The notes below the pieces were generated by a model. The model was given only the letters and a program-made list of their open reading frames with translations. It did not search any database and had not been told where the DNA came from. Positions 1-10,569 of a DNA stretch of 64,000 nucleotides are shown here, in pieces (positions within the stretch are counted from its first letter, which is position 1; each line of letters opens with the position of its first letter). A program made the translations under genes and the position numbers. The stretch spans positions 97,013,372 to 97,077,371 of the forward strand of contig OY757014.1 of assembly GCA_963580285.1 (NCBI GenBank). Direction: 5' to 3'. The stretch is from Lucinisca nassula (taxonomy: Eukaryota > Mollusca > Bivalvia > Lucinida > Lucinidae).

Positions 1-1760
1 TATGAAATCGGGCCAAAGGGCTAGGAGGAGATGTTGCTTAAAGGTATTTCTATTTTTAGCTCTGGTGGCCATTTTGTTCAGCGGAGCAGAACCATTTTAT
101 CAATTTCGGTAGAGGGTCATCCAAGAAACATTTCAGTGAAATTATTTTGAAATCAGGCCAAAGGGCTAGGAGGAGATGTCGTTTAAAGGTTTTTCTATTT
201 TTAGCTCTGGCGGCCATTTTGTTCAGCGGAGCGGAACCATTTTAGCAATTTCTGTAAAGGGTCATCCAAGGAACATTTCAGTGAAATAATTTTGAAATCA
301 GGCCAAAGGGCTAGGAGGAGATGTCGTTTAAAGGTTTTTTCTATTTTTAGCGGAGTGGAACTATTTTAGCAATTTTGGTAGAGGGTCATCCAAGGAACAT
401 TTCTGTGAAATTATTTTGAAATCAGACCAAAGGGCTAGGAGGAGATGTCGTTTAAAGGTTTTTCTATTTTTAGCTCTTGCAGCCATTTTGTTCAGCGGAG
501 CGGAACCATTTTAGCAATTTCGGTAGAGGGTCATCCAAGAAACATTTCAGTGAAATTATTTTGAAATCAGACCAAAGGGCTAGGAGGAGATGTCGTTTAA
601 AGGTTTTTCTATTTTTAGCTCTTGCAGCCATTTTGTTCAGCGGAGAGGAACCATTTTAGCAATTTTGGTAGAGGGTCATCCAAATAACCATTTCTGTGAA
701 ATTATTTTGAAATCGGGCCAAAGGGCTAGGAGGAGATGTCGTTTAAAGGTTTTTCTATTTTTAGCTCTGGCGGCCATTTTGTTCAGCGGAGTGGAACCAT
801 TTTAGCAATTTCGGTAGAGGGTCATCCAAGGAACATTTCTGTGAAATTATTTTGAAATCGGTCCAAAGGGCTAGGAGGAGATGTCGTTTAAAGGTTTTTC
901 TATTTTTAGCTCTGGTGGCCATTTTGTTCAGCGGAGCGGAGCCATTTTAGCAATTTTGGTAGAGGCTCATCCAAAGAATATTTCTGTGAAATTATTTTGA
1001 AATCGGGCCAAAGGGCTAGGAGGAGATGTCGTTTAAAGGTTTTTCTATTTTTAGCTCTGGCGGCCATTTTGTTCTGCGGAGCGGAACCATTTTAGCAATT
1101 TTGGTAGAGGGTCATCCAAGGAACATTTCTGTGAAATTATTTTGAAATCGGACCAAAGGGCTAGGAGGAGATGTCGTTTAAAGGTTTTTTCTATTTTAAG
1201 CTCTTGCGGCCATTTTGTTCAGTGGAGCGGAACCATTTTAGCAATTTCGGTAGAGGGTCATCCAAGAAACATTTCAGTGAAATTATTTTGAAATCGGGCC
1301 AAAGGGCTAGGAGGAGATGTCGTTTAAAGGTTTTTCTATTTTTAGCTCTGGCGGCCATTTTGTTCAGCGGAGCGGAACCATTTTAGCAATTTCGGTAGAG
1401 GGTCATCCAAGGAACATTTCTGTGAAATTATTTTGAAATCGGGCCAAAGGGCTAGGAGAAGATGTCGTTTAAAGGTTTTTCTATTTTTAGCTCTGGCGGC
1501 CATTTTGTTCAGCGGAGCGGAACCATTTTAGCAATTTTGGTAGAGGGTCATCCAAGGAACATTTCTGTGGAATTATTTTGAAATCGGGCCAAAGGGCTAG
1601 GAGGAGATGTCATTTAAAGGTTTTTCTATTTTTAGCTCTGGTGGCCATTTTGTTCTGCGGGGCGGAACCATTTTAGCAATTTTGGTAGAGGGTCACCCAA
1701 GGAATATTTCTATGAAAGTATTTTGAAATCCATTCACTGGTTTAGGAGGAGATGTCATTT
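1..1760 (+). repeat. 145-bp minisatellite, about 12 units
   Basis: Head-to-tail array. The anchor CTAGGAGGAGATG recurs at about 21, 165, 311, 435, 580, 726, 871, 1016, 1161, 1307, 1452 and 1597, a step of 144-146 bp. One step is 124 bp because the unit starting near 311 lacks about 22 bp. Units differ by a few substitutions, and the last (near 1,742) is diverged. The array runs off the left edge. Because 145 is not a multiple of three, the reading frame rotates from unit to unit, so the short open frames here are not genes. Confidence 0.97.
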
Positions 1761-1870
1761 AAGTGAATTGTTGACGACGCACGACGCACGACGCACACCG
1801 CACGACGGACGCCGGACAAAAGGCGATCACAATAGCTCACCTTGAGCACTTCGTGCTCAGGTGAGCTAAA
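1..1870 (+). mobile_element. Tandem-repeat element, family 1 (3' part)
   Basis: The minisatellite is followed by ACGACGC direct repeats (1,772-1,800) and a terminal hairpin (arms 1834-1849 and 1853-1867, TTC loop) ending GGTGAGCTAAAAA. The same ending is seen at 17,528-17,561 and, reversed, at 56,868-56,910, so this is the 3' end of a dispersed element whose 5' end lies outside the window. No protein is encoded. The design resembles the tandem-repeat non-autonomous elements (pearl type, Helitron/Helentron-like) known in bivalves; that class assignment is inference. Confidence 0.75.
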
Positions 1871-2390
1871 AATAGTGATAGAAAGTGTGCCTCACACCTC
1901 TGATACTACTCAGGTTCAATTACACTCTGAGGATAATATCTCATTGACGTACATGTAGACACTACGTTTTTACGCAGCGCCGACGTCGCGCTGCGCTCAA
2001 AGCAAACGTATCATTAAAATTATTTAAGAAATGAAGGTAATTTAGTCAACGGTCATCGGAGTATTAACAGCATCGGGTCACGAGCAAAGTTTGTTAGCCC
2101 CGTCGGGGTTCTCCCTTAAATTTTGCTCATCTTAATTAGATGAACATTAAAAAATACCTTGATTACTTAAATATTGATCTCTACATTACATTATTTCTCA
2201 AAACAATTGCACGCAGTTTTCCTACTGGCAGTGGAACAGCGTCGTTGGCGCCATAACTTTGTTTGTCTTATTGTTGTTCAACGTCCCCGTCAACGGCCAG
2301 TCATACTGAAGAGAACCCTTTTTTTTTATGTCAAACCAAACGCATCAGTGAAACCCAACGGAAATGACTTTCTTATTTTATACATCCCAG
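1871..2390. other. Non-coding stretch, little recognisable
   Basis: No gene is seen. A GC-rich fragment near 1,960-2,010 matches the repeat units at 2,395-2,800. A CCCGTCAAC stretch near 2,286 resembles the tail of the 300-bp SINE found elsewhere in the window. Confidence 0.6.
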
Positions 2391-2800
2391 GTAAAGCCGC
2401 GTCCCGGATACATCGACGTCAACGCTACGACTTTTCGCAGGCCCGACGTCGATGACACGCTGCTCTCAAAGCGGACATATCAAGGAAATTTACATAAATG
2501 ACTTCCGCCTTTCGGGATACAGCGACGTCAACGCTACGTCTCCACGCCGCGCAGATGCCGATGTCACGCTACTCTCAAACTAAAATGAATTTACAGAAAT
2601 TTCTTTCGCCTTTCAGACACAGTAACATCCAGGGTACGCCAACGCCGGCGCTACGTCTCTACGCAGCACCGACGCCGATGTCACGCTGCCTTCCGCCTTT
2701 TAAAGATTTTAGACACAGTAGCATCCAGGGTACCTCGACGTCGGCGCTACGTCTATACGCAGCGCCGTCGCCGATGCCTCGCTGCTTTGATTACAAAATG
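1950..2800 (+). repeat. Degenerate GC-rich repeat of about 100 bp
   Basis: The block GGCGCTACGTCT-CTACGCAGC-CCGACG-CGATGTCACGCTGC recurs near 1,960, 2,400, 2,520, 2,640 and 2,735, the last four about 100 bp apart. The better units also share ACACAGTA(A/G)CATCCAGGGTAC. A 127-codon frame (2498-2881) runs through them and reads two similar peptides containing ALRLYAAPTPMSRC. No known protein is recognised; the frame is probably a by-product of the repeat. Confidence 0.7.
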
Positions 2801-2937
2801 ACAATTGCGTCCAAACTCCCCGTTCGTGATAGAGCAGCAACAACAACAAAACACACACACACACACAACCTTCCGTTGTAGAAAGCGTCTCACATATGAC
2901 TCGAGCAAGACTCGATCCACAGTGACGAGAGACCTAT

Positions 2938-3246
2938 TGATTTTGATTTGTGTGTTTTATTTGAGGTTTAACGTCCCCGTCAACACTGTAAAGGTCATAT
3001 TGGAGACGTTGCTTCCAATTTTGTGGGACTTTTACCCGACATCGAGATGAAATGACATCTCAAGCCCTGTCGCCCAATGAAACAAATAGGGTTTATTAGC
3101 ATGGACGGTCCGCCTAGCACCGCGGTTCCTGGACAGGCTTAGATCCTCTAAGCGGTTTACCAGTTCTAGTGTGCGGGCCGAATTCAGCTCTGCGTGGAAA
3201 CATCATGCAGTCCATATATTTCTTCAAGCCCCTATGGACGGGGGCC
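2938..3246 (-). mobile_element. SINE-like 300-bp element (family V), copy 1
   Basis: On the minus strand it begins at a hairpin-like GCCCAT..ATGGGC head, passes through TGCATGATGCTTCCACGCAG and ends in GTTAAACCTCAAAT plus a CAAA-type tail. The same about 303-bp sequence occurs a dozen times in the window, twice with perfect 12-13-bp target duplications (46,759 and 61,061), so this is a retroposed SINE. I see no convincing tRNA cloverleaf in the head. Resemblance to the V-SINE/RUDI group of molluscs is a guess. Confidence 0.85.
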
Positions 3247-3423
3247 TACCCACCAGGCAATGACCATGTACCAACATATCACATACTTTTTCAGCGTTCT
3301 TGAGGCAGTCCGGTGTTCGAACAATGAAAGGGACTACCCCGGTTTCTGTGCAGCACGGGAACGTGCCCGTTTATTTTCAGGGAATAAGGCATCATTGATA
3401 AAAAAGCTTAAGGACCAAGAAAC

Positions 3424-4310
3424 GAGGCGTTTCAAATGTGCTCCTGCCAAAAAAGAAAAAAGAAAAAGAAAACAGCTCCCATCAGAGACAATAAATTTAC
3501 ACTTAAGGACGTATTTGCTTTCCGGGAGCAAATGGTTTCCTTTCAGAATAGACTCGACTCACCGAGGCGTTACAAATGTGAACTCGCAACCGACGCAGGG
3601 AAACAATATGATCCCAGCATTGAACAGCATGCATGAGCCACGTCATGGCAAAACCCGTTCAGATGTTTGCGAGAGACCTGTCAGCCTGCGCACACGCACA
3701 GTCTGGTCAGCTTTGGGCAGCTTGATACCGAGTTTCATTTGACGCCGTCGCTCAACAGCTGACTACGGCGAGGATGAGAAAACCTGTTTACAGTTAGAGA
3801 CGCATTTGCTCCCCGGGAGCAAATTCTTTCAAAATAGACTCGACTCACCGAGGCGTTACAAATGTGGCAGTGAAACAATAAGACCCCAGCATTTTACAGC
3901 AAGCATGAGCCACGCCATGGCAAAACCCGTTCGACTGTTTGCGAGAGACCAGTCAGCCTGCGCATACGCACAGTCTGGTCAGCTTTGGGCAGCTTGATAC
4001 CGAGTTTACTTCTCTAATACATGCAGCTGAGCTGACCAGTTTGATTTGACCTTGTCGCAATGCTTCTACCGATCTATGCCGGGTCTCTTGAAGTCTTCTT
4101 TGGCGCTAACAGTTCTTTCCATTTTGTGATGTGCACTTTTTCGCATGCAGTGCCTCATTGATAATGTGCCTCTCTGATAGCCGAAGCGCCCCTTTAAGAG
4201 AGTCTTCCCGTTTTTCACAGCAGCACGTGAAGTCACTGAGATACAATTACGTCATTTAGGCACGAGCGGTTGTAGCATACGAAAAGGTCGTTACAGGAAT
4301 ATGCTATAAC
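3424..4310 (+). repeat. Tandem pair of about 220-bp repeats and flank
   Basis: 3524-3745 and 3787-4010 are diverged direct copies; both contain CTCACCGAGGCGTTACAAATG and GCAGCTTGATACCGAGTTT. Related starts (GAGGCGTTtCAtATGTGAACCC) recur at about 7,283, 7,608 and 8,622. The following 4,010-4,310 is related to 7,640-7,840 (shared CATACGAAAAGGTC). A 182-codon frame at 3194-3742 crosses the SINE boundary and both repeats and is not credible as a gene. Confidence 0.75.
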
Positions 4311-4857
4311 TCGTTTTGGAAGGGATCTTTCATAGAAGATACGCCCATTACGCATGTGCGTAGTGAAAAATATTTGCAATAAAGGGAAAGCACCAAAATA
4401 ATAGAGTTCTCCATTACATATATCATATGGGCTGTTTTTAAAGGAAAGAATTTGCTCCGAGGGAGCAAATTCTTACCTTTAAGAGTAGCCCCCATCTCGG
4501 AAAAAGCTGTTTTACATAGATTTGTTTCAGGTTGTGCGCTATAATATTTTGGTTCTGTTTGATTCTGTACGTTTTTTGTGGGTGTGTTAATCCCACGCCG
4601 AGAAGTGGAGAGGGGATTGTTGGAATGACCTTCCTCCGTCCATGGCCGTCCGTCCGTTGATAACAGTTTCTGTCCGCTGCATATCTCCATAACGCCATTA
4701 CATTTTGGTCAGATCTTGGCATAGAAGTGAGATGATGTGCAGAACCAATAACACAACCATGCGGCATTGTCAACTCAAGACCATTGTCACAGTTGTGTGT
4801 TCTTGAGTTTGAGCAATGCATTCTTTTCTGCTCCATATCAACTGAACCCTTTGATAG
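4311..4857. other. Non-coding; hairpin and repeat remnants
   Basis: 4443-4471 is a near-perfect hairpin (AAGAATTTGCTCC / GGAGCAAATTCTT). Similar GGAGCAAAT half-sites occur at 3,530 and 3,810. Around 4,640-4,660 a GGACGG-rich segment resembles the direct repeats near the ends of the tandem-repeat elements. No gene is seen. Confidence 0.55.
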
Positions 4858-5123
4858 TTTGTTTGATTTGAGATTTTACGTCCCCATCAACACTGTATAG
4901 GTCATTTTGGAGACGTTGCTTCCAACTTTGTGGGACCTTTTTAAGACACCGAGATGAAATGACGTCTCCAGGCCTGTGGCCCAATGAAACCAATAGGGTT
5001 AATAAGCACGGGCGGTCCGACTCGCACCACTTTGCCTCTTGGCGGTTTACCAGTACTCTTGTGCGGTCGGTTACAGCTCATGCAGCTTATCAATTTCTTC
5101 AAGCCCCAATGGGCGGGGCCGGA
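4858..5123 (-). mobile_element. SINE-like family V, copy 2 (diverged)
   Basis: Minus-strand copy with the GTTTGTTTGATTTGAG tail at the left and the CCCATTGGGGCTTGAAG head at the right. It is shorter than the 303-bp full copies through small internal deletions. Confidence 0.85.
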
Positions 5124-5480
5124 CCCCTTTGATAGATTTTCATTAAAGTGAAAGAAGTAATTTTGTATAGTAAATCAACACCAACACGAAATAATCTTTG
5201 TAATGCTTTTACATCAACGTTTCGCCATCATCGGTTCTTCATATTATAAACAAAAAACATAGATGACGTCGAACACAAGCAATGCACCACACCAACTATG
5301 TTACACAAAAAAATAACGGCAACCCGAAGAAGCAGAACAACACGCATACATGTACATGTGGCATGCGAAAACCAAGACTAGGGTCCGCGGTGCCCCCCCC
5401 CCCCCCCCAACACACACACATGCTTATTTTATCCGAGCACGAAATTTGTTCCGCTCATAAACTTCAAAACTGTTGGCATT
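5124..5480. other. Intergenic; poly-C and CA tract
   Basis: Nothing gene-like is seen. A run of 16 C at 5393-5408 is followed by a short CA repeat; such runs are prone to length error in assemblies. Confidence 0.6.
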
Positions 5481-5694
5481 TCAACCCTTATCTTGCTGAA
5501 TATTCATTTAAGCCACACCCATTTCTGTCTATCAACCAATCAAATTACTTGATGTAATTTATAGCTACAAATTTATAAACTGAATGCCAAAACAGTGTAT
5601 ATCCTGATCAGATGGCTTCTTCAGAAGCCATCTGATCTGGATCTACACTGTTTGCAAAGATACGGGTTGTCGTGAACAGCAAGATAATGGTTAA
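5481..5694 (+). mobile_element. TTAA-flanked MITE with palindromic core, copy 1
   Basis: Flanks TCAA (left) and TTAA (right); terminal inverted repeats CCCTTATCTTGCTG (5485-5498) and CAGCAAGATAATGG (5677-5690). The centre is a hairpin of GATCAGATGGCTTCT and AGAAGCCATCTGATC. TTAA duplication with CCC-starting ends is the hallmark of piggyBac-type elements, so this is a likely piggyBac-related non-autonomous MITE. Four relatives lie at 52.6-53.3 kb and 62.1-63.6 kb. Confidence 0.8.
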
Positions 5695-5917
5695 AATTTA
5701 TGAGCAGGCCAAATAAGTCTGTGCTGATCTGAGCAGGAAAACCGCCTCTTTCATTTCATATGTATCTCGATATTGACGAGCATAATAAATTTCATGCCAC
5801 GAAGACCCGAGCATGAAGGTTCTATTATCCCGAGGCCAGGCCGGGCGGATCAGCCTGCGCATCCGCGCAGTCGGATAAAAGTCCCCATCGGCCGTACAAA
5901 TAGTAACTAGATTACCA
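5695..5917 (+). repeat. Dispersed GATCAGCCTGCGCA repeat
   Basis: Contains the imperfect palindrome GATCAGCCTGCGCA..CCGCGCAG, one of many copies in the window (for example 8,340, 8,755, 8,975, 13,246, 18,820, 21,005 and 40,680). The surrounding sequence is diverged and boundaries are unclear. No coding potential is seen. Confidence 0.6.
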
Positions 5918-6335
5918 GCCATCCAAAGCGCGCACAGCGAAGGCCCAGATCAAACTGCGCAAATGTGCAGGCTGATCCGAGTCATAGCCGAGCGCGCATG
6001 TAAATATAACGAATCGACGCAAGCCGGAAAACTATCACCAGCCTAGGCACTGAAACCCTCGTAAGGCAATAACAACGGCCGGGGAAAGTAAAAAAAAAGA
6101 AAAAGACAAATTACCAGGCCGCACCCACGCGCAGGCTGACAAAATTATAAGCGGACCGTAAGGGGTAAGGGGATGTAAATTGATTTTGCCTGACCACAAT
6201 CTTCGCCCTTGATTCTGTCATGAATTGTTCCGTTTAGGACGATAAGAAATGAGCGACCAATGACAACTCAGATCAGCATACGCAACTGCGTACACTGATC
6301 AAAGTCTTCGCTGTTCGCATTAGAGTTACAACCGT
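5918..6335 (+). repeat. Segmental duplicate A1 (partner 7860-8396)
   Basis: Starts CAGCCATCCAAAGCGCGCAC and stays alignable with 7860-8396 through GATCCGAGTCATAGCC, ACCAGGCCGC and GTCTCCGCTGTTCGCAT-type blocks, with indels. With B1/B2 (7129-7527 / 8466-8880) it forms a duplicated A-B unit. A1 and B1 are separated by a transposon insertion that is absent between A2 and B2. Confidence 0.85.
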
Positions 6336-6340
6336 TTTTT

Positions 6341-7104
6341 ATGCCCCCGCAATTCGAAGAATGGTGGAAAGGGCATTAAGTGTTCCCCCTGTCCGTTCGT
6401 TCGTCCGTCCCGACATCGTGTCCGGGCAATAACTCCTAAACCGTATGGAATATATTCATGAAACTTCACAGGTGCATTCACACACTGAGACGATGTGTCA
6501 TGAACAAGGAAGACAACTCTTGCTTTTTTGGTTTTTGAATTAGCTGCCCTTGACTTAGTTCCATATAGTGAACCGTTTGTTTTTGTTTGATTTGAGGTTT
6601 AACGTCCCCGCCAACACTGTAAAGGTCATTTTGGAGACGTTGCTTCCAATTTTGTGGGACTTTTACCCGACATTGAGACGAAATGACATCTCAAGCCCTG
6701 TCGCCCAATGAAACCAATAGGGTTTATTAGCATGGACGGTCCGCCTCGCACGGCGGTTCCTGGACAGGCTTAGATCCTCTTAACTGTTTACCAGTACTAG
6801 TGTGCGGGCCGGATTCAGCTCTGCGTGGAAGCATCATGCAGCCCATATATTTCTTCAAGCCCCTATGGGCGGGGGCCACATATAGTAAACCGTGTCCGGG
6901 CCATAACTCCTAAACCGTATGGAATATATTCATGAAACTTCACAGGTGCATTCATCACACTGAGACGATGTGTTATGAACAAGGAAGACAACTCTTGCAT
7001 TTTTGGTTTTTGAATTATCTGCCCTTGATTTAGTTCCATATAGTAAACCGTTTCATGAATGGCATTTGGCGGGGGTATCCGTGTCCTATGGACACTTTTT
7101 CTAG
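6341..7104 (+). mobile_element. Helitron-like tandem-repeat element, family E
   Basis: Begins ATGCCCCCGC (6341-6350) after a T run. The inverted match GCGGGGGTAT lies at 7069-7078, then hairpin GTGTCC-TAT-GGACAC (7081-7095) and CTAG (7101-7104), followed by T. Two direct units (about 6418-6573 and 6889-7053) share CCATAACTCC-type text and ATATATTCATGAAACTTCACAGG. A subterminal inverted repeat plus 3' hairpin plus CTAG matches a Helitron-type end. No Rep/helicase is present. A SINE interrupts it at 6577-6879. Confidence 0.75.
6577..6879 (-). mobile_element. SINE-like family V, copy 3, with target duplication
   Basis: A 303-bp minus-strand copy flanked by ATATAGTGAACCGT (6563-6576) and ATATAGTAAACCGT (6880-6893), a 14-bp target duplication with one mismatch. 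It inserted between the two repeat units of the family E element, so it is younger than that element. Confidence 0.92.
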
Positions 7105-7129
7105 TTTTTTTTTTTTTTTTTTTTTTTTG
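7105..7129. repeat. Poly-T tract, about 23 T
   Basis: Directly follows the CTAG end of the family E element. The uninterrupted paralogue (8,460-8,466) has only six T here, so the element sits in, or generated, a T run. Confidence 0.8.
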
Positions 7130-7527
7130 CTGTGCGCTTTTTTGAGTCATGATAATAGAAGCAGGGGTTATACTGATACACAGAATAGTAGAAGCAGAAT
7201 AGACACTTTGAAGATTACCAAGACTGATCAGATGGCACACTGGTTGATACACGACTTAATTGACCATTATTTTAGCTAGCCTCGCAGAGGCGTTTCATAT
7301 GTAAACCCGCAAAAACGCAATGGAACAGTCAGACCCCATCGCTCAGCAATAATGTGCCCCGTCACGAGAAAACCTGTTCCATTATTTTCGTGCGACAAAA
7401 GGGCCGGTCAGCCTGGGCGTCCATGAGTCTGATCAGCACTTTTTTTAATTTGCTGCAACTTTGTAGCTGAGATGACCGGTTTGTGTCTACTCTTGACCTC
7501 GATACCGTTTTATCAGCACTTTAGTAC
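7129..7527 (+). repeat. Segmental duplicate B1 (partner 8466-8880)
   Basis: Aligned with 8466-8880 from TGCTGTGCGCT through GAGTCATGATAATAGAAG, CAGAGGCGTTTCA and GAGATGACCGGTTTGTGTCT. Not coding. Confidence 0.85.
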
Positions 7528-7859
7528 CAGATCTTATGATTATGGGTACCCATATAGAACAGTTGGAGCAGACTTGAATAAAGACATCAGCCATATTCAG
7601 TTAGATTAGCCTCACCGAGGCGTTTCATATGTGAACCCGTTTTAGCAAACTATTGACCCCTTATATGGAGCGCTGACAGTTTGTTTTCCAATTAGTGACA
7701 TGCAACTTTTTCCATAACGTTCCTCATTGATTCTACAGCAACACGTGATGTCATTGATTATTTTCGAGCACAGACGGTTATTGCATGCATACGAAAAGGT
7801 CTTTACATTAATACGCTGTCGCTCATATTCTCTTGGGGGTTTTATGGGTTTGTTTTGTT
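7528..7859 (+). repeat. Old repeat related to 4,010-4,310
   Basis: Shares GGCGTTTCATATGTGAACCC with neighbouring units and GCATACGAAAAGGTC with 4,270-4,290. Short frames on both strands have no recognisable product. Confidence 0.55.
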
Positions 7860-8396
7860 TTCCAGCCATCCAAAGCGCGCACTGCGAAGACCAAGATCAG
7901 ATTGCGCAAATGCGCAGGCTGATCCGAGTCATAGCCGGGTGCGCATGTAAATCTAACAAATCGCCGCATCCCGGAAAACTATGTGGCAATTACAACGGCC
8001 CGCAAAAGAACAAAAAAAAAATACAGATAATGACCAGGCCGCGCCTACGTTGACGAATTTATAATCGGACCTTTAAAAGACTAAGGGACTGGAGATGATC
8101 GTGAAATCTTCTCTATGGCCACCTTCTCCCTTCCGCTGATTCAAGAAGGGCATTTGTCAGTTTCTGGCCCGAAAGGACGTGTGCTGTACTGGTTACGGTC
8201 AGTGAAAAAAAATACTGGCGGGAGGGGGGGGCATTAAATTGATTTTACGTGGCCGCCATCTTCGCCCTTGGTTCTACCCTGAAGCGTGAAGTTTACCGTT
8301 TAGGATAATAAGAAATTAGTGACTAATAACAACTCAGATCAGCCTGCGCATCAGCGTAGACTGATCAAAGTCTCCGCTGTTCGCATGAGAGTTACA
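7860..8396 (+). repeat. Segmental duplicate A2 (partner 5918-6335)
   Basis: Second copy of unit A. It includes CCGCTGATTCAAGAAGGGCA (8136-8155), a block also found in the tRNA-like SINE near 61,870, so a SINE fragment seems to lie inside this copy but not in A1. Confidence 0.8.
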
Positions 8397-8465
8397 AGCA
8401 AAGACTTAAGCATACCGGCTAGATTCGCAGGCGGATCTGATTCTTCCTTGGTTTGAAATAGTTTT

Positions 8466-8880
8466 TTGCTGTGCGCTGGCTCATTTGAGTCATGATAATA
8501 GAAGAAGGGGTTAAACTGATACACAGAATAGTAGGAGAAGAATAGTCTTTGAAGTTTACCAAGACTGATCAGATAGCACCCTGGTCGATATACGACTTAA
8601 TTGGCCATTAGTTTAACTAGCCTCGCAGAGGCGTTTCAAATGTGAACCCGCAAAAATGCAATGGAACAACCAGACCCCATCGCTCAGCAAGAATGTGCCC
8701 CGTCATGAGAAAACCCGTTCCATTTTTTTTTTGCGTGCAACAAAGGGGCCGGTCAGCCTGCGCATCCGTAAGTCTGAGCAGCACATTTCAATTTGCTGTC
8801 AGTTTGTAGCCGAGATGACCGGTTTGTGTCTTGACCTCGTCGCAAACCCCGAATACCGTTTTATCATTGCTTAATTTTAG
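8466..8880 (+). repeat. Segmental duplicate B2 (partner 7129-7527)
   Basis: Second copy of unit B. Only about 70 bp separate A2 from B2, against about 790 bp between A1 and B1. The excess is accounted for by the family E element with its SINE. Confidence 0.85.
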
Positions 8881-8924
8881 GGGAACAAGGGAATAAAACT
8901 AACTTTGAGGAACTGTGTGCATTG

Positions 8925-9170
8925 TTTGAAAACACTTCGGACAATATAAAGAAATGTGTGACAAGTGAAGACTCAGATCATCCTGCGCATCTGTGCAGTC
9001 TGATCAGAGTCTTTGCTGTTAACACGAGCCGTCTCAGGCCTCTGGGTTTTTCAAACAGTAACAAGCGAAGACTTTGGCAACGTTTGCTAGATGCACAGAC
9101 CGATCTTATCCTTTCTTGGTAAAAAAAAGTCTTTTGCTGTGCGCTGGCTCTTTTACATGAAAAATCCATG
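8925..9170 (+). repeat. GATCAG-type dispersed repeat, fuller copy
   Basis: Runs from a GTGTGACAAGTGAAGACTC-type start through CAGTCTGATCAGAGTCTTTGCTGTT to TTTTGCTGTGCGCTGGCTC. The same order of blocks is seen around 20,980-21,130 and 40,655-40,860. Confidence 0.6.
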
Positions 9171-9600
9171 ATGCTGAGGCATCGAAGCGTTGAAACAGAG
9201 CATGGGAAACGGGTCCTTATCCCATTAGCGAAAAAGAAAAAACACTGTTAAAACAAGAAAAATATAGCTTGAACGTCTTAATGATAATATTTGTTTCTCT
9301 TGAACGGTAAATGGCAAAAAAAAAAAACAAAAAAAAAAAAAAAAATGTTTGTAAATTTCATTAAATATGAGCATTGCCAAAACAAGTAAAAAGGGCTTGT
9401 CTGTACGGTCATAAATGTCGCGCTGTGACTCGCTGCGTCTCTGTGAAAGACAATAAAATTATCGGACGGATTATTGTCTCGCTCAGTGTACCGCTACATT
9501 GTCACGCTGAGAACACCTGTGCGTCTCGCTAGCTGTCTCGTTCGTCTCGGTGACAAGTGGAAGTGACACGGTGACAGAGAATTCTGCCACGGTGACGGTC
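9171..9600. other. Intergenic, A-rich
   Basis: Long A runs at about 9,318-9,345 and GTCTCGCT-type short repeats at 9,410-9,545. No gene is seen. Confidence 0.55.
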
Positions 9601-10035
9601 GAGGTCTATAGGAATGTCTCGTTGCCTGTACTGTAACTCTAATAGTTTAGAAGATATGGCAAAATCATACTTTTTGACCTTTGACCTTGGGGTCAAGGTC
9701 ACACCAAAAGTTACCTGACATATTCTATATTCCAAGGACCATCCAATAAGCAAAGTTTCAGAAGTGTAACTCCAATAGTTTAGGAGATATGGCAAATCAT
9801 AATTTTTGACCTTTGACCTTGGGGTCATGTTGAGGTCAAGATCACAAAAAAATTGCCCACTGCCATCTACATTCCATGTACTATCCACATGCAAAGTTTC
9901 AAAAGTGTAACTTCAGTGGTTGCAGAGGAGATCCAATCACAAGAAACGTGACGGACAGACGGACGGACGGACTGACGCCGGATCGAACTGTGGTACGAAA
10001 ACAATATACCCGATTTTTCTTCGAAAAAGCGGGTA
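9600..10035 (+). mobile_element. Family F tandem-repeat element, short copy
   Basis: About 2.5 direct units carrying GACCTTTGACCTTGGGGTCA and GTTTCAGAAGTGTAACTCC, then GACGGACGGACGG repeats, then the end hairpin TACCCGATTTTTC-TTC-GAAAAAGCGGGTA (10,006-10,035). The same end closes 11,100-11,912 and, reversed, opens 44,246. The 5' limit is uncertain. No protein. Confidence 0.8.
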
Positions 10036-10097
10036 AAATGATCTAGAACTATTGCACAGAAACCTCTTTACTTTATAACACCATTCATTATAACATG

Positions 10098-10432
10098 AAC
10101 CGGCCCCGATAGCTCAGTTGGTAGAGTGTCCGCTCCGGGGAACGGGGGGTCTCGGGTTCGATCCCGGGCCGCGACATACCAAAGTCGTTAAAAATGGTAC
10201 TAGCTGCTCCTCGCTTGGCACTCAGATTTACGGGGAAGAGCTAGGACTGGTCGATCCAGTGTCAGGATAATGTGACTGGGTGTTGTATCATGTAATGTGT
10301 CTGGGACATGATACTTCAGTGAGGCAGCACTATAAACGTGAGCATTGAGCTCCCTGTCGCAACCAGACAGCGTCATGATATGACTGAAAAATTGTTGAAA
10401 GCGACGTTAAACCCGAATTCACACACACACAC
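10098..10432 (+). mobile_element. tRNA-derived SINE (family T), copy 1
   Basis: The head is tRNA-like: an A-box-like TAGCTCAGTTGGTAGAG and B-box GGGTTCGATCC close to the start, then a conserved body and a GACGTTAAACCCGAATTC(AC)n tail. Perfect 11-bp target duplication ATTATAACATG at 10087-10097 and 10433-10443 proves retroposition. Transcription by RNA polymerase III from the internal boxes is expected for the class. It is not a functional tRNA gene. Confidence 0.95.
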
Positions 10433-10514
10433 ATTATAACATGGTTGGATATAACAAAAGTTACAGCTTGCCCAAATACAGTAAAATTACTATATTAAGA
10501 CCACCTTTAGGACA

Positions 10515-10547
10515 GTTCAAAAGTGGTCTTTAAGACCACTTTTGAAC
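10515..10547. repeat. Perfect 33-nt palindrome
   Basis: GTTCAAAAGTGGTCTT, one central T, and its exact reverse complement. Further AAAGTGGTCT half-sites flank it (10,497-10,562), so it is probably the centre of a small foldback element. Confidence 0.85.
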
Positions 10548-10569
10548 AGTCCCAAAAGTGGTCTCTGAT

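Noticed and set aside
477..1386. Open frames of 60-71 codons rich in FLFLALAAILFSG
   Set aside because: They arise from the 145-bp array; the unit is not divisible by three, so frames rotate and no start or stop is conserved.
3194..3742. 182-codon open frame
   Set aside because: Begins inside a SINE, crosses unrelated repeats and has no recognisable domain.
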